A stretch of 9,737 nucleotides of DNA from Bdellovibrionales bacterium (GCA_018968995.1 JAGWZD010000045.1:1-9737), one strand, 5' to 3'; shown: positions 1-6,060, numbered from the stretch's first letter. Program-made: numbers and translations. The notes: a model not told the origin generated them from the sequence alone.

Positions 1-1227
1 ATCAACAATAATCCCGAAATCAAGAGCACCAAGACTCAAGAGATTTCCTGAAACTCCAAGCGGCTTCATTACGACAAAAGTGATGAGAAGAGTTACTGGA
101 ATAGTGACTGCTGTAATGAGTGCGGCCCTTACGTTTCCAACTAGAAGTAGGAGCACGATCACTACAAGGGACGCCCCCATAAGCAAGTTGTGCTCAACCG
201 TTCCTAGGGTCGCATCGACAAGCTCGCTTCGGTTATAAACGGTATCGAGTTTTACGCCTTTGGGGAGTTCGGTTCTGATTTCCTCGATTCTTGCGTCTAC
301 TCGTTTAGAGACAGTTCTGCTATTTTCACCAAGAAGCATCATGGCTGTACCCAAAACCGTTTCGTTTCCGTTTTGAGTTGCAGCACCTGTTCGTAGTTCT
401 TTGCCAAGTTTCACGCTTGCAACATCTTGGATGGAAACCGTCTTAAACGTTTCAAGAGATTTGATCGGTAGCGTTTTGATGTCTTCAATGCTTTCAAAAA
501 GACCAATCCCTTGAATCAAAAACTGTTCTGATGTTTGTTGAACGTTTCCACCACCCACGTTCTTATTTGAATTCTCAAGAGCGTTCAAAATATCGCCAAA
601 GTGAACCCCGTATTGGCTCATTTTCTTTGGATCAGGCTGAACGTGATACTGCTTTTCATAGCCGCCCGAGGTGTTCACTTCTGCGATCCCTGGAACGGTT
701 AGAATCCGTGGCTTTACAAAATAATCTTGTAGAGTGCGAAGCTCGACTAGCTCTTTAAAGCGTTGATTCGGATCTTTGGATGGAGTTTCATAATCGAGCA
801 CATATTGGTAAATCTCACCTAAACCTGTTGAGATTGGTCCAAGCTTTGGGACAGCTCCTTTTGGTAAGAGTGAAGCCAAGCCCTGAACTCGCTCAGTTAC
901 AAGTTGCCGTGCACGATACACATCGACTTCATCGCCGAAAACAACTGTAACTTGGCTTAGTCCGAACCTTGTGATGGATCTAACCTGGATAGCACCAGGT
1001 GTTCCCCTGAGTGCGATTTCGAGTGGAAATGTGACCGTCCTTTCAATCTCTTCAGGAGCAAGACCGTCAATCTGGGTATTAACTTGAACCTGGTTATTCG
1101 TGATGTCGGGGACCGCATCAATGGGGAGGGCCTGAAAAGCCAAAAGTCCTGCGACGATTGCAAGTACTGTCATCACAAGAACGACGGTGCGGTGATAAAC
1201 TGAGAAGTGGATAATTTTATTAATCAT
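1..1227 (-). CDS. czcA: CzcA-type heavy-metal RND efflux pump, N-terminal 409 residues (cut by window edge)
   Basis: Inner-membrane proton-driven RND transporter that moves divalent metal ions out through a tripartite complex. I translated it from the ATG at 1225-1227; the frame stays open to base 1, so the C-terminal part (a full family member is a little over 1000 aa) lies outside. Visible parts: a first membrane helix at about residues 12-31, the family signature PIDAVPDITNNQVQVNT just after it, a long periplasmic porter region, then helices from about residue 343 onward. The last residues, LGALDFGIIVD, are the start of the TM4 motif. In the published HME-RND classification DFGxxxD marks pumps for Zn, Co, Cd or Ni, whereas Cu/Ag pumps (CusA) differ here; substrate is therefore inferred as divalent metal. 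The gene starts 17 nt after the stop of the adaptor-like gene, so it is the third member of the efflux operon. The Shine-Dalgarno sequence is weak. Confidence 0.95.
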   Translation of the reverse strand, partial: MINKIIHFSVYHRTVVLVMTVLAIVAGLLAFQALPIDAVPDITNNQVQVNTQIDGLAPEEIERTVTFPLEIALRGTPGAIQVRSITRFGLSQVTVVFGDEVDVYRARQLVTERVQGLASLLPKGAVPKLGPISTGLGEIYQYVLDYETPSKDPNQRFKELVELRTLQDYFVKPRILTVPGIAEVNTSGGYEKQYHVQPDPKKMSQYGVHFGDILNALENSNKNVGGGNVQQTSEQFLIQGIGLFESIEDIKTLPIKSLETFKTVSIQDVASVKLGKELRTGAATQNGNETVLGTAMMLLGENSRTVSKRVDARIEEIRTELPKGVKLDTVYNRSELVDATLGTVEHNLLMGASLVVIVLLLLVGNVRAALITAVTIPVTLLITFVVMKPLGVSGNLLSLGALDFGIIVD

Positions 1228-1244
1228 GAGTTTAATCCATCACC

Positions 1245-1745
1245 TTAGTGGTGATGACCTCCTTCATCGCCTGAGAAGATATCGACTTCGATGTTTCGTA
1301 AAAAATGAACGCCTTCTGTGACCACTTGCCCCGAGATCGGATCATGTTCGGAAGTGACTGTGATCTGCGTAGAAGACGCCTTAGCCACTACAACTTCGAC
1401 CGCCTTATAGAATCCGTTATTAAATGTATAAACAAAACGCTCTCGTTTAACCGAGACGAGTGCTGATTTTGGAAGAGTGAAGGATTGACCTTCTTTCTTG
1501 GAATCAATGGTCTTAATGCCTAAGTGCTTCACTGATTCGGGAGTGAGTTTAAACCCCTTTGAACGAGAAGCTTCAATGACCCCTTTGTCTTCTCCGACGT
1601 TGCTCGCGGAGCCTTCTTCTTCGTTTTCCTCTCCATGAGAATCACCTTCCTCATGAGAGTGGCCTTTCTCCTCGTGCCCTTCTTCAGAAAAGACTGGGCT
1701 GCTTAAAAACGAGAGCATGAAAAAAACCAAAAGAAGCCTCATCAT
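1245..1745 (-). CDS. Short His-rich periplasmic adaptor-like protein (mini CzcB/MFP)
   Basis: A 166-aa exported protein placed where the membrane-fusion protein of an RND metal pump normally sits. Residues 1-20 form a signal peptide. Residues 21-45 are rich in His and Glu (GHEEKGHSHEEGDSHGEE) and the protein ends in HHH, both plausible metal ligands. The segment LTPESVKHLGIKT (67-79) resembles the start of the CzcB core, and LPKSALV (91-97) followed by a beta-rich stretch resembles the C-terminal beta-barrel and membrane-proximal region. What is missing is everything usually between them: the alpha-hairpin and lipoyl domains. CzcB-type adaptors are about 350-520 aa, so this one is less than half the size. 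No frameshifted remains are evident, and the gene is intact with AGGAG eight nt before the ATG. It overlaps the TolC-like gene by 4 nt (ATGA). Role as adaptor or metal chaperone is inferred. Confidence 0.75.
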   Translation of the reverse strand: MMRLLLVFFMLSFLSSPVFSEEGHEEKGHSHEEGDSHGEENEEEGSASNVGEDKGVIEASRSKGFKLTPESVKHLGIKTIDSKKEGQSFTLPKSALVSVKRERFVYTFNNGFYKAVEVVVAKASSTQITVTSEHDPISGQVVTEGVHFLRNIEVDIFSGDEGGHHH

Positions 1746-2998
1746 AGCTGTTTCTCCTCTAAGCGATCAGCAATCATGTAAAGATCCCAAAGATTCCCCA
1801 TAACGAAGTTTTCGCTTTGGTGTCTTTGGATTAAAAAATCAACCAATGCTCGGTGGGCTTCAACGATGATGGCAGGCGAAACCAAACCCCTAAAAAAGTT
1901 TTTCTCTACTTGCTCATGCTTTTGGTGAAGGTTCGTTTGTGATGGAAGAGTAGATAGTCGTGATTTTGCGGCTTGAATGGTCGCAAGCGTCCTTTTGATT
2001 TCAAGCTCAATTTCAGATTCCCGAATCTTAATTTTATGTTCAAGAAGATCGGCCTGCTTTTGTGCAGCAGCTACTTGGTAGCCGTTTTGATTCCAAACAG
2101 GGAAAGGGATGTTGAGTGCAATCCCAAAAAGGTTCTGTTGGATAGGACCATCACGATTGATTCCCATCATTGGGCCGACACTAATATCTGAGAACGCGTC
2201 ACCTCTCGCTTGAAAAGCATTGGCATGCGCTTGGGTCAGCTCCGACTGAGCCGAAAGTAGCTCAGGAGATTTTTTGGTAAGCTGCTCAGGGCTGAACGAA
2301 GATAGCTCTTTTTCGGATGGCTCCTGATAAAGAGGAAGGATCTTAATGTACCGAGAAAGATCGATTCCTAATTGCGCCTGAAAGAAATTGAGAACTTGTT
2401 GTTCTTCGTTTTTCTTTTCAATGAGCCTCAGTTCGTAATCACCTTGAGCAAGTCGGAAAATGGAAAGTGATACTTCTTGTTCTGGGGTCAGTCTTGGACG
2501 CCCTTGATACTGAATGACTAATTTTTTGAAAGTTTCTGCCGCTTCCTGAATGGCCGCAATCTCGCCAGATAGCTGTTTGAAACGATAAAGCCCAAGAGCT
2601 GTGAGTTTCAACGCTTGGCCTTGTTCTAACCTGGATCTTGCTTGTAACCCCAAGGCGTTTGCCTCACCTGAAAGGACTTGGGCTTGGCGTTTTCCACCCG
2701 TTTGAATGGGTTGATAAAGGGCAACTTGAAGTTGAACTTGCTCATTTCCTAAGCTTCGTCCTGCAAGCCCTTGTGATTGAATCTCGGGATTAAGCCAGCG
2801 AACGCCTCCGCGCCTTGCATCTTCTTCTGCGGTTCGTAAATTCTTAGCCGCAGCAAATGCAGGCTGCTTTGTTCTTAGGCACTGCATGATGTCCAAAGCC
2901 GATTTGATGTTTGGGCAAATAGGTTCATCCGAAGCTTGTGCAGACAGCACAAACACGAACGTAAAGAACGCAAAAATTTTATGACTCAACTGGCACAC
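1742..2998 (-). CDS. czcC: TolC-family outer-membrane factor of metal efflux system (CzcC/CusC-like)
   Basis: A 418-aa outer-membrane channel subunit that would dock to the RND pump and carry metal across the outer membrane. Residues 1-22 are a signal peptide ending near AQA. The rest is alpha-helical and rich in Gln, Ala, Glu and Leu, with the duplicated coiled-coil pattern of the OEP/TolC family; short motifs such as LNPEIQSQG and the segment VGPMMGINRDG...FGIALNIPFPVWNQNG are typical of the CzcC branch, where the second strand pair ends in IPFPVWNQN. Length fits the family. The start is GTG at 2996-2998, supported by GGGAG nine nt upstream; an in-frame TTG three codons later is an alternative and would still leave a signal peptide. 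It is the first of three tightly spaced genes (outer-membrane factor, mini-adaptor, pump) and its stop overlaps the next start. Confidence 0.9.
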   Translation of the reverse strand: MCQLSHKIFAFFTFVFVLSAQASDEPICPNIKSALDIMQCLRTKQPAFAAAKNLRTAEEDARRGGVRWLNPEIQSQGLAGRSLGNEQVQLQVALYQPIQTGGKRQAQVLSGEANALGLQARSRLEQGQALKLTALGLYRFKQLSGEIAAIQEAAETFKKLVIQYQGRPRLTPEQEVSLSIFRLAQGDYELRLIEKKNEEQQVLNFFQAQLGIDLSRYIKILPLYQEPSEKELSSFSPEQLTKKSPELLSAQSELTQAHANAFQARGDAFSDISVGPMMGINRDGPIQQNLFGIALNIPFPVWNQNGYQVAAAQKQADLLEHKIKIRESEIELEIKRTLATIQAAKSRLSTLPSQTNLHQKHEQVEKNFFRGLVSPAIIVEAHRALVDFLIQRHQSENFVMGNLWDLYMIADRLEEKQL

Positions 2999-3031
2999 AC
3001 GCCTAATCTCCCAAGTATTGGTTTATGTTTT

Positions 3032-3055
3032 TTGAACGCGCACATACGCATTCAA
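3032..3055. promoter_or_regulatory. Imperfect dyad upstream of the efflux operon, possible metal-sensor operator
   Basis: On the minus strand two 11-bp arms, TTGAATGCGTA and TGCGCGTTCAA, flank a 2-bp centre; 9 of 11 positions are complementary. The dyad lies about 35 bp before the GTG start of the TolC-like gene. The TGAA...TTCA spacing over a 2-bp centre is reminiscent of ArsR/SmtB-family operators (12-2-12 type) that control metal efflux genes, but no such regulator is encoded in the window and I see no clear -10/-35 pair around it. Operator function is an inference. Confidence 0.35.
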
Positions 3056-3096
3056 GACCGACTCAGTTCATGAGTGATCTAAATGACAAAGGGGTT

Positions 3097-3462
3097 TTAG
3101 GCAGAGATGGCAGGTGGGCGGAGATTGGAAGAGACTAACTCAAAGAAAAAGAAGTTAGGCTTAATTCTATAGGCATCGTCAATCGAATTTGGGATTAGCT
3201 TAATTTCGGATGAAGAAAGATATGCGCAGCAACTCCCGGTTGGATGGCTTTTGCAATGGTGATGACCGACGGGAGAAGAGTCTTCGTCAGTATCGCTTGA
3301 AGAATGATCTTGAGATGCAAGACCAGTCGCATCAGACACGCTAGAAGACGCAATGGAAGTCGGTTTTGCCTGAATTGAGTGTGAGTCAGACGTCTTCACG
3401 GCACCGCTTAGTTGCAGCGCTATAGCCAACGTAAAAGTGATTTTAATCAACTTTGCCCACAT
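3097..3462 (-). CDS. Small secreted His/Cys-rich protein linked to metal efflux
   Basis: A 121-aa protein of unrecognised family. Residues 1-21 are a signal peptide (hydrophobic core FTLAIALQLSGA). Residues 23-65 are low-complexity Ser/Asp/Thr, probably disordered. The sequence GHHHCKSHPTGSCC (66-79) groups four His and three Cys in 14 residues and is the obvious metal-binding candidate. The C-terminus ends in LRPPAISA, a tail that recalls small proteins found ahead of copper or cobalt-zinc-cadmium operons (CopL or DUF2946-like), but I cannot prove membership. It lies 98 bp before the TolC-like gene on the same strand, so it may be co-transcribed with, or precede, the pump operon. A periplasmic metal buffer or sensor-helper role is inferred. 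The ATG at 3460-3462 has only a weak ribosome site. Confidence 0.7.
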   Translation of the reverse strand: MWAKLIKITFTLAIALQLSGAVKTSDSHSIQAKPTSIASSSVSDATGLASQDHSSSDTDEDSSPVGHHHCKSHPTGSCCAYLSSSEIKLIPNSIDDAYRIKPNFFFFELVSSNLRPPAISA

Positions 3463-3479
3463 AAGATCATCCAGAACCT

Positions 3480-3507
3480 ATATTATTCCACTTGAGCTGT
3501 CAATCAA
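3480..3507 (-). promoter_or_regulatory. Weak candidate promoter for the His/Cys-rich gene
   Basis: Reading the minus strand, TTGATT (3502-3507) and TAATAT (3480-3485) are separated by 16 nt, ahead of the ATG at 3462. A better -35 hexamer, TTGACA (3498-3503), overlaps it but has only a 15-nt spacer to TATAGG. The match to sigma-70 is moderate and the exact hexamers are uncertain. Confidence 0.3.
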
Positions 3508-3585
3508 GCGCCAAGCCATAACTCTATTCTAACCCTTATCGGCGATTTCAAAGAAAATATTGAAGAATATAGCCCCCTTGCCAGC

Positions 3586-3648
3586 CTCCCCATTCCCAGG
3601 GGAGCAGAGCGACCCTCCGCGACTGAAGCCTCTCCCATTAGGGAGAGG
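3586..3648. repeat. Two adjacent hairpins in the 206-bp gap between the metal genes and the small membrane protein
   Basis: The stretch 3463-3668 has no convincing gene. It holds two simple inverted repeats: CTCCCC / GGGGAG with a 7-nt loop (3586-3604) and CCTCTCCC / GGGAGAGG with an ATTA loop (3629-3648, 8 bp perfect). Neither is followed by a T-run on either strand, so they are not standard intrinsic terminators. Their GC-rich, purine/pyrimidine-split arms look like dispersed REP-type repeat units, though only a genome-wide search could show that. Confidence 0.45.
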
Positions 3649-3668
3649 AAGAAGCGGAGACTTTTCGT

Positions 3669-3890
3669 TCACACTCCAAGCAATCTGCTGACAAAGGCGG
3701 CAACTATTGCAAGTCCAGCGATAACACCTAGCGGGTTTCGCATGAACTGCCCGAGGAATCCCCAAGCAACAAGTGCAACGAACTTCAGAACTAGCCATAG
3801 CGAAAGAAAAACCCGGTTCAGAAAATAGCCTAGGGCATATACAAGATGATGCGACCAACTTAAGTTTTGCTTATTACCTTCAATGTCCAT
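3669..3890 (-). CDS. Small hydrophobic membrane protein, unknown function
   Basis: A 73-aa protein with a polar N-terminus (MDIEGNKQNLSWSHH) followed by one long or two short hydrophobic segments at about residues 17-46 and a second at about 53-70 (NPLGVIAGLAIVAAFVSRLLGV), so most likely two membrane helices. I chose the ATG at 3888-3890 because GGAG lies six nt upstream; a TTG four codons earlier is possible but would place that GGAG inside the gene. I do not recognise a family. It lies directly downstream of the array of inverted repeats described next, which would form its 5' leader if transcribed together. Its neighbours on either side, a toxin-antitoxin pair and a metal operon, do not reveal a role. 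Small two-helix proteins of this kind can be toxins, pump accessory subunits or transfer proteins; none is supported here. Confidence 0.55.
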   Translation of the reverse strand: MDIEGNKQNLSWSHHLVYALGYFLNRVFLSLWLVLKFVALVAWGFLGQFMRNPLGVIAGLAIVAAFVSRLLGV

Positions 3891-3904
3891 GTGCCACTCC
3901 AATC

Positions 3905-4111
3905 GCTCGCGCAGCGAGCCAGAAACTCTTAAGACTGAACCAAAGGTTCAGACCTAGGTGCTCATCGAGATGAGCACCTGTTGGATACTTTTGAATCGAT
4001 TTCAAAATATCCAACCCTCGGATCGTCTTCAAAGATAGGGTTTCAGGGAAAGAAAACATGGCTGCAATCCATGCACTTGTACTCTCGTCGTCATGTTGTC
4101 TTTCCCTGAAA
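3905..4111. repeat. Run of consecutive hairpins between abiEii and the small membrane protein
   Basis: No convincing gene fills 3891-4351; instead inverted repeats follow one another almost without spacers. In order: GCTCGC / GCGAGC (3905-3919); CTGAACC / GGTTCAG (3935-3951, AAA loop); AGGTGCTCATC / GATGAGCACCT (3956-3979, 11 bp perfect with a 2-nt centre); a 14-bp stem with one bulged base (3981-3995 with 4001-4014); a weaker stem CCCT / AGGG enclosing TCTT / AAGA (4015-4040); and a 20-bp stem with one mismatch (4041-4060 with 4092-4111, arms starting TTTCAGGGAAAGA). Together they pair most bases over 200 bp. No T-run follows the strong stems. A structured RNA, or a DNA-level origin or recombination site, would both explain such density. 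Confidence 0.75.
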
Positions 4112-4129
4112 AATAAAAAACTCAACATT

Positions 4130-4330
4130 ATTACTCCCGCGCGCGCTCTCACTCTCTTACTCATACACTCTGGTCCCACCCACACCATCCGGCTCCAGAC
4201 CTCCCATACACAACCGAAGGGTGTGGGTGGGAGGTCTGGAGCAAAATCCGAAGGATTTTAGGATGATGGGGGTGGGATCCAGAGGGTTTTAACCGAGGGC
4301 TTTTTGAGTGAGAGCGCGCGCGAATGTAAT
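4130..4330. repeat. 200-bp nested inverted repeat forming a closing stem and three-way junction
   Basis: Outer stem: 4130-4154 pairs with 4306-4330 (22 of 25 positions, including a 17-bp perfect core rich in CG steps followed by CTCTCACTC). Second stem: 4168-4190 pairs with 4261-4284 (21 of 23 positions, one bulged base). Inside it sit two hairpins side by side: 4192-4206 with 4228-4242 (15 bp perfect, extended by ACAC / GTGT towards the tip) and 4243-4249 with 4253-4259 (AAAATCC / GGATTTT). The second stem plus these two hairpins make a compact three-way junction with almost no unpaired linker. Both hairpin tips read CCGAAGG on the plus strand, which is CCTTCGG on the minus strand and so offers the stable CUUCGG loop in RNA. 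No target-site duplication is obvious at the ends. Could be a structured RNA domain, a non-autonomous mobile element, or a recombination site. Confidence 0.75.
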
Positions 4331-4351
4331 TCTTAAGGTTCATTTTAAAAC

Positions 4352-5191
4352 TCATTTCTTCGATTTTTTATCACCAGCCCACGGCTCGCCTTTGAGTAAC
4401 GGTGCAATTTCCGCTTCAATCACCCGAAATGCTTCTGTCGTGTCGAAAGCTTTCTGCTCCTGGATCGGCAAAAGCTGTTCAACGTCGGCTCCAAAAGCCA
4501 AGCTTGCTTTTTTTGCCGCTAAATTCTGTTCGAATTCCGCTCTCGAAATTTTATTACCCTCATGCTCGATGTATTTCTCAAAAGCCTTGGTTGCTTCTTT
4601 GGGAAAAAAGTCTTTTCGATTTTTTAAGGTCCAATACAAATCAAAAAGATCACGGCCTTTTTTCCTTTGATAGAGCGCCCGAATTTTTGTGCCCATGAGT
4701 TCATTCAAATCGTAGGTCAGGCATTCGGTTTTCCCGCTAAACCATTTAGACGAAACTTCAAAAGGAACCTTCGAAAGTGGATAGACGTTGAAATGTTCAG
4801 CGATGTTGATTTCAATTTTTAGCTTAAGTGGCATCGGAGGAGTGTCTGCCGACTCGAAACGATAAATGAGCGTTACACGCCCTTCCTTTCGATTCACCTG
4901 CGGTTTTTTAGGGAAGATGGTATCCAATTTTCCTCGAATCTCATCAAGAGCTTTCCCAATTGGCTCTTTTTTAATTTGGACTAGGTCGATATCCTCGGAA
5001 TAACGAAACGGCGTTTTGACAAACAGTTTTTGCAAAGCCGTACCCCCCCTAAACGCAATCGCATCTTTCACGCTTTGACAGTTATAGATCTCAACCAAAC
5101 ATCGAGAAAGGATCAGGTCTTGCTCAATTTGATGATCTTGGCGCCAAGGGGCTTGTGCTTTCCATTCTTGAATAAAGGCTTTTGAGATCAT
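4352..5191 (-). CDS. abiEii: AbiEii-family nucleotidyltransferase toxin
   Basis: Toxin of the AbiE type IV toxin-antitoxin / abortive-infection system, a cytoplasmic DNA-polymerase-beta-like nucleotidyltransferase (279 aa, close to family length). The family motifs are all present: FRGGTALQK (47-55) followed by FRYSEDIDL (62-70) with the acidic pair Asp67 and Asp69; KLKIEIN (123-129); and MGTKIRALYQRKKGRDLFDL (166-185), the K...R...RDxxD motif of AbiEii. Nothing essential looks lost. The ATG at 5189-5191 is chosen because it overlaps the stop of the antitoxin gene by 4 nt (ATGA), the usual coupled arrangement; an upstream start 39 nt earlier would give a longer overlap. It is the second gene of the operon and would depend on the antitoxin promoter. 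The exact target is unknown; relatives modify tRNA with nucleotides. Confidence 0.93.
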   Translation of the reverse strand: MISKAFIQEWKAQAPWRQDHQIEQDLILSRCLVEIYNCQSVKDAIAFRGGTALQKLFVKTPFRYSEDIDLVQIKKEPIGKALDEIRGKLDTIFPKKPQVNRKEGRVTLIYRFESADTPPMPLKLKIEINIAEHFNVYPLSKVPFEVSSKWFSGKTECLTYDLNELMGTKIRALYQRKKGRDLFDLYWTLKNRKDFFPKEATKAFEKYIEHEGNKISRAEFEQNLAAKKASLAFGADVEQLLPIQEQKAFDTTEAFRVIEAEIAPLLKGEPWAGDKKSKK

Positions 5192-6015
5192 ATGTCCGAC
5201 TCCAATTCTTCGTTGATTACAACCCTCCAAGTTTCGTCTGTCTTGAAATCCGATTTTTGAAAGTTTCTTACTGGAACGAGCGGGACCATTCGTAAACTTT
5301 GCTGCTCAAGACGGTTTTTTAGCGGTTCAACGAGTTTTTCAAACCCAAGCCACGAAAGTAGATAACCGAGACGTTGCGAGTTCGAGATATCAGGTTCAAT
5401 TTCTGAAACTTGCACTATTTTTTTTGCATTTAAGCTTTCTGACAATTCCTTCAGCACTGTCGGAATATGCAAATAACCACCTGACTGTTTGTGGAACTTC
5501 AAAATATCAAATGCTGTTACCTCCGGCGTTGAAAGTCGGAAGTAGCCCGTATCCGTTTGTGCCTGCTGATATGGAAACTTTGAAAGATCGCTTTTGTGAA
5601 TGGTCGAGATGATTTCATTTCCAGCTTTAATCGGTTTGATTCGATTCGCTGTCAAAACCTGAAACGTCTGAACGGCCTGGTGAGTGGCGCCATGAAAAGT
5701 CGCTGCCGAAAGAAGTCCTACACAGTAATCGGTCTTGCGAGAGCGCATAATTGCATCAATGAACCAGACTATCGGAGGAGCACCCCGATCGCGGTATTCA
5801 GGAGGGATAGGAACAACGATCCCGGGCTGAACCCTAAGAAGCTTGTGCTTGGTCTGAAGACGATCAGCGGCCCGTTTAAACGCTATGGGTGAGACTTTAC
5901 ATGCCTTGATCGCATCATCTGCATGGAAAGCAAAACCACCCCGAGCTAGGTGCTCGTCAATGTAGTCTTGGAGCCAGTTTGAAGAGTGTTGTAAGGCTTC
6001 TGCTTCGCGTCCCAT
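5188..6015 (-). CDS. abiEi: AbiEi-family antitoxin and operon autorepressor
   Basis: Antitoxin of the AbiE type IV system: characterised relatives bind their own promoter through an N-terminal winged helix and neutralise AbiEii without forming a stable complex. This protein (275 aa from this start) has a helical N-terminus WLQDYIDEHLARGGFAFHAD leading into a winged-helix-like segment (ACKVSPIAFKRAADRLQ... with the wing LLRVQPGIVVPIP), then a larger C-terminal domain with LSAATFHGATHQA and STPEVTAFDILKF, patterns shared by AbiEi_3-type antitoxins. I take the ATG at 6013-6015. A GTA/CTA-separated ATG three codons earlier (6022-6024) lies inside the -10 box of the best promoter and so could not be on that transcript. 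It is followed by the toxin with a 4-nt overlap. Regulation by the two dyads upstream is inferred from their position. Confidence 0.85.
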   Translation of the reverse strand: MGREAEALQHSSNWLQDYIDEHLARGGFAFHADDAIKACKVSPIAFKRAADRLQTKHKLLRVQPGIVVPIPPEYRDRGAPPIVWFIDAIMRSRKTDYCVGLLSAATFHGATHQAVQTFQVLTANRIKPIKAGNEIISTIHKSDLSKFPYQQAQTDTGYFRLSTPEVTAFDILKFHKQSGGYLHIPTVLKELSESLNAKKIVQVSEIEPDISNSQRLGYLLSWLGFEKLVEPLKNRLEQQSLRMVPLVPVRNFQKSDFKTDETWRVVINEELESDI

Positions 6016-6036
6016 TAGTACCATTATAAGGTACTT
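6016..6036. promoter_or_regulatory. abiE operator dyad 2, bracketing the -10 box
   Basis: On the minus strand AAGTACC and GGTACTA flank a 7-bp spacer that contains TATAAT; 6 of 7 arm positions are complementary. The arms and spacing are the same as in the second dyad 45 bp upstream (centre to centre). A repressor bound here would cover the -10 box and the start codon region of abiEi. Known AbiEi proteins bind paired inverted repeats in their own promoter, so this is the probable autoregulatory site. Confidence 0.75.
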
Positions 6037-6051
6037 TTCGGACGCTGTACA
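6023..6051 (-). promoter_or_regulatory. abiE promoter (TGTACA, 17 nt, TATAAT)
   Basis: On the minus strand the -10 hexamer TATAAT (6023-6028) is a perfect sigma-70 match and the -35 hexamer TGTACA (6046-6051) matches at 4 of 6 positions, with a 17-nt spacer. The predicted start of transcription, about 7 nt past the -10, falls at or next to the ATG at 6013-6015, implying a leaderless or nearly leaderless antitoxin mRNA. The -35 also lies in a small palindrome, CTGTACAG (6045-6052). Confidence 0.7.
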
Positions 6052-6060
6052 GAGTTCCTT

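Noticed and set aside
957..1163. 68-aa minus-strand reading frame inside the pump gene
   Set aside because: It is an out-of-frame shadow of czcA on the same strand.
3529..3858. Cys-rich 109-aa reading frame on the minus strand
   Set aside because: It overlaps the 73-aa membrane protein in another frame, runs through the hairpin pair, and has an erratic Cys/Arg/Pro composition with no domain-like order.
3956..3979. Perfect 24-bp palindrome-like repeat as a telomere-resolution or dif-type site
   Set aside because: No telomere resolvase or tyrosine recombinase gene is present, and it is only one of many adjacent stems.
3880..4188. 102-aa minus-strand reading frame
   Set aside because: It is made almost entirely from the inverted-repeat array and runs past the start of the 73-aa gene; no ribosome site or family pattern. 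A protein homologue would change this view.
4041..4330. CRISPR array
   Set aside because: The repeats are inverted, differ from each other in sequence and length, and there are no regular spacers.
3599..4330. Intrinsic terminators among the strong stems
   Set aside because: None of the strong stems is followed directly by a T-run on either strand.
4308..4698. Plus-strand reading frames of 120 and 98 aa opposite abiEii
   Set aside because: They are antisense shadows of a well-supported AbiEii gene.
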